A stretch of 5,818 nucleotides of DNA from Rikenella sp. (lineage in GTDB: Bacteria > Bacteroidota > Bacteroidia > Bacteroidales > Rikenellaceae): positions 1 to 5,818 of the forward strand of contig JAIDFC010000067.1 in NCBI GenBank assembly GCA_029054535.1, read 5' to 3'. Under the pieces are notes generated by a model. That model worked only from the letters and a program-made list of their open reading frames with translations. It had not been told where the DNA came from and did not search any database. The position numbers and the translations under genes were made by a program. Within the stretch, counting starts at the first letter, position 1. Each line of letters begins with the position of its first letter. This document shows positions 4,086 to 5,818 of this stretch, piece after piece.

Positions 4086-5480
4086 ATGACAGCTAAACAG
4101 CAAACGCTCGGAGCGGCCGTTACGTTCGGCGGGACGGGGTTGCATACCGGAGCGACTGTGAACCTTACGATACGGCCGGCCGAGGCGGGGCACGGCATCA
4201 AATTCTGTCGGACGGACCTCGAGGGGGCGCCGGTGATCGACGCCGTGGCGGAGAATGTGGCCCAGACTTCGCGCAGTACCTTGCTCAAGAAGGGGGAGGC
4301 TACGGTTTCGACCGTCGAACACCTGATGGCGGCTTTGTGGGGGTGCGGGGTGGACAACGCCTTGATCGAACTCGACGGGGGCGAGGTGCCGATTGCGGAC
4401 GGGTCGGCGATGCCGTGGGTGAAGCTGATTCAAAAGGCGGGGGTTGTGGAGCAGGAGGCGGAACGGAAATACTACGAAATTTCGGAAAAGACGACTTTCG
4501 CGGCGGAGAACGGAAGCGAAATCGTGGCTTATCCGGACGACGCTTTTTCGGCGGTGGCGAATGTCGACTTCGACTCGGCGGTGGTGGGGAAACAGTATGC
4601 CACCTTTGCGCCGGAGGCGGGGGACGATTTCGCCGGGATGGTGGCGCCGAGCCGGACGTTCGTTTTCCTGCACGAGATCGAACCGCTCATTCAGAACAAC
4701 TTGATCAAGGGGGGGGATTTGGACAATGCCATCGTGATCGTCGAACGGCCGGTGGCGGCGGACAAGGCCGCGCAGATCGGAAAATTGTTCGGAAGGGATG
4801 GAGTGGCGGCCGATCGGCAGGGGTATCTCAATAACCTGGAGCTCCATTTCGACAACGAGATCGCACGGCATAAATTGTTGGATTTGCTGGGGGATTTGGC
4901 TTTGGTGGGGATGCGGATCAAGGGGCGGATCTTCGCCACGCGGCCGGGGCATAAGACCAATACGGAGTTCGCGAAACTGTTACGCAAACATATCAAACGG
5001 GATGTGGATCGGCCTACTTTCAAGTACGATCCGAACGTGGAGCCGATCTACGACATCAACCGGATCAAGGCTACGCTGCCGCATCGGCCGCCGTTCTTGC
5101 TGGTGGACAAGATTATCCACATTACGGAGACCGAGGTGGTTGGGATCAAGAATGTTACGATGAACGAACCGTTCTTCGTGGGACACTTCCCGGACGAACC
5201 GGTGATGCCGGGGGTGCTGCAGGTGGAGGCGATGGCGCAGTGCGGCGGGATTCTGGCGCTGAGCACCGTGCCGGATCCGGAGAACTACTCGACTTATTTT
5301 ATGACGATCGACGGGGTGAAGTATCGGCACAAGGTGGTGCCGGGGGATACGCTCCAGTTCGAGCTGCGGCTCGCGGAGCCGATCCGGCGGGGGATCGTGA
5401 AGATGGACGCGCGGGCGTATATCGGGAACACGTTGGCCACCGAGGCGAAGCTCATGGCGATGATTACGAAAAACAAGTAA
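4086..5480 (+). CDS. lpxC/fabZ: Bifunctional LpxC-FabZ: UDP-acyl-GlcNAc deacetylase / hydroxyacyl-ACP dehydratase
   Basis: Fusion of 464 residues. Residues 1 to about 305 are LpxC, the zinc enzyme that removes the acetyl group from UDP-3-O-acyl-GlcNAc, the committed step of lipid A synthesis. Visible are GTGLHTG (16-22), TVEHLMAAL (76-84) with presumed zinc ligand His79, HKLLDLLGDL (262-271) with presumed ligands His262 and Asp266, and GHK (288-290) with presumed catalytic His289. Residues about 318-464 are FabZ, which dehydrates 3-hydroxyacyl-ACP in fatty-acid elongation. Visible are LPHRPPFLLVD (331-341) and GHFPDEPVMPGVLQVEAMAQ (366-385), with presumed catalytic His367 and Glu381 at the family's 14-residue spacing. 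The fusion is a known Bacteroidetes arrangement and puts two enzymes that share the hydroxyacyl-ACP pool in one chain. An 8-G run (4709-4716) encodes part of KGGD (208-211). The ATG at 4086 has a good promoter box upstream. lpxA follows after 69 bases. lpxD, often just upstream in relatives, is absent here. Confidence 0.97.
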   Translation: MTAKQQTLGAAVTFGGTGLHTGATVNLTIRPAEAGHGIKFCRTDLEGAPVIDAVAENVAQTSRSTLLKKGEATVSTVEHLMAALWGCGVDNALIELDGGEVPIADGSAMPWVKLIQKAGVVEQEAERKYYEISEKTTFAAENGSEIVAYPDDAFSAVANVDFDSAVVGKQYATFAPEAGDDFAGMVAPSRTFVFLHEIEPLIQNNLIKGGDLDNAIVIVERPVAADKAAQIGKLFGRDGVAADRQGYLNNLELHFDNEIARHKLLDLLGDLALVGMRIKGRIFATRPGHKTNTEFAKLLRKHIKRDVDRPTFKYDPNVEPIYDINRIKATLPHRPPFLLVDKIIHITETEVVGIKNVTMNEPFFVGHFPDEPVMPGVLQVEAMAQCGGILALSTVPDPENYSTYFMTIDGVKYRHKVVPGDTLQFELRLAEPIRRGIVKMDARAYIGNTLATEAKLMAMITKNK

Positions 5481-5549
5481 TCGTTTTTCGGAGGGGGCTG
5501 ACCGCTCGCGGCGCTTTTATGAATTTTTAGATTTTTCAGAACGAATCTT

Positions 5550-5818
5550 ATGATACATCCTTTGGCCTACGTCCACCCGGACGCTAAACTGGGCGAAAAC
5601 GTTACGGTAGAGCCTTTCGCATACGTAGCCGGAAAGGTAACCGTCGGGGACGGGACGTGGATTGGGCCGCATGCGGTGATTAACGACGGGGCGATTATCG
5701 GGCGGGATTGTCGGATATTCAGCGGGGCGGTGATCGCCGGGATTCCGCAAGACCTCAAGTTCCGCGGGGAGGAGACCACGGCGGTGATCGGCGATCGGAC
5801 CATGGTGCGGGAGTGCGC
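5550..5818 (+). CDS. lpxA: UDP-GlcNAc acyltransferase, N-terminal part (cut by window end)
   Basis: First 89 codons of LpxA, the cytoplasmic trimeric enzyme that transfers a hydroxyacyl chain from ACP to UDP-GlcNAc, the first step of lipid A synthesis. Hexapeptide left-handed beta-helix repeats are evident: IHPLAYVHPDAKLGENVTVEPFA (in part), VTVGDGTWIG, AVINDGAIIGRD and CRIFSGAVIAG. The family signature PQDLKFRGE (about 68-76), followed by VIGDRTMVREC, separates it from LpxD and other hexapeptide transferases. The frame runs open to the edge, and the active-site histidine region expected further on is not in view. The 69-base gap after lpxC-fabZ has no strong terminator, so one operon is likely. 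A weak promoter-like TAGATTTT (5528-5535, one mismatch to TAnnTTTG) could add expression. No clear ribosome-binding site was seen. Confidence 0.95.
   Translation, partial: MIHPLAYVHPDAKLGENVTVEPFAYVAGKVTVGDGTWIGPHAVINDGAIIGRDCRIFSGAVIAGIPQDLKFRGEETTAVIGDRTMVREC

Noticed and set aside
3969..4952. Upstream in-frame extension of the TonB-like gene giving a 646-residue protein
   Set aside because: It runs antisense through lpxC-fabZ, its composition (His/Arg/Pro rich) is that of a shadow frame in GC-rich DNA, and the natural start at 3968 begins the typical TonB-like layout.
5519..5530. Mini-ORF (ATG AAT TTT TAG) between fabZ and lpxA as a leader peptide
   Set aside because: Three codons in an AT-rich linker with no ribosome-binding site or attenuator-like fold. 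Most likely chance.

Overview
The window reads as chromosomal DNA of a GC-rich member of the Bacteroidales. My best guess is Alistipes or another Rikenellaceae. Four things point there: an LpxC-FabZ fusion protein (typical of Bacteroidetes), two perfect matches to the Bacteroidetes -7 promoter box TAnnTTTG, a C-terminal FISUMP-type surface-protein remnant, and G-rich codon use (many GGG and CGG codons). The genus is an inference from style and was not tested by alignment.

Layout. Bases 1-598 hold no intact gene. They contain a short hairpin repeat and, on the minus strand, the 3' end of a decayed or silent FISUMP-domain gene. At 599-2319 is a two-gene plus-strand unit: a DUF368 membrane protein (the PopT-type undecaprenyl-phosphate translocase family) overlapping by 4 bases the shikimate dehydrogenase gene aroE. 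Bases 2320-3011 form a long non-coding gap between convergent genes. It is packed with inverted repeats, some related to the hairpin near the left edge. On the minus strand, 3012-3968 encodes a TonB/TolA-like energy-transducer protein with one membrane anchor. A 117-bp divergent promoter region follows. Then the plus-strand lipid A unit starts: lpxC-fabZ fusion (4086-5480) and lpxA (5550 to the window end, truncated).

Function. Most genes serve the cell envelope. LpxC and LpxA make the early lipid A intermediates. FabZ dehydrates hydroxyacyl-ACP in fatty-acid synthesis and competes with LpxA for the same substrate pool. The DUF368 protein probably recycles the undecaprenyl-phosphate carrier used for peptidoglycan and O-antigen. 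The TonB-like protein probably links inner-membrane energy to the outer membrane. AroE (aromatic amino-acid synthesis) is the metabolic outlier.

I see no clear new multi-gene system. The parts that deserve a second look are the repeat-rich gap at 2320-3011, the orphan FISUMP end, and the nearly leaderless promoter arrangement of the TonB-like gene.
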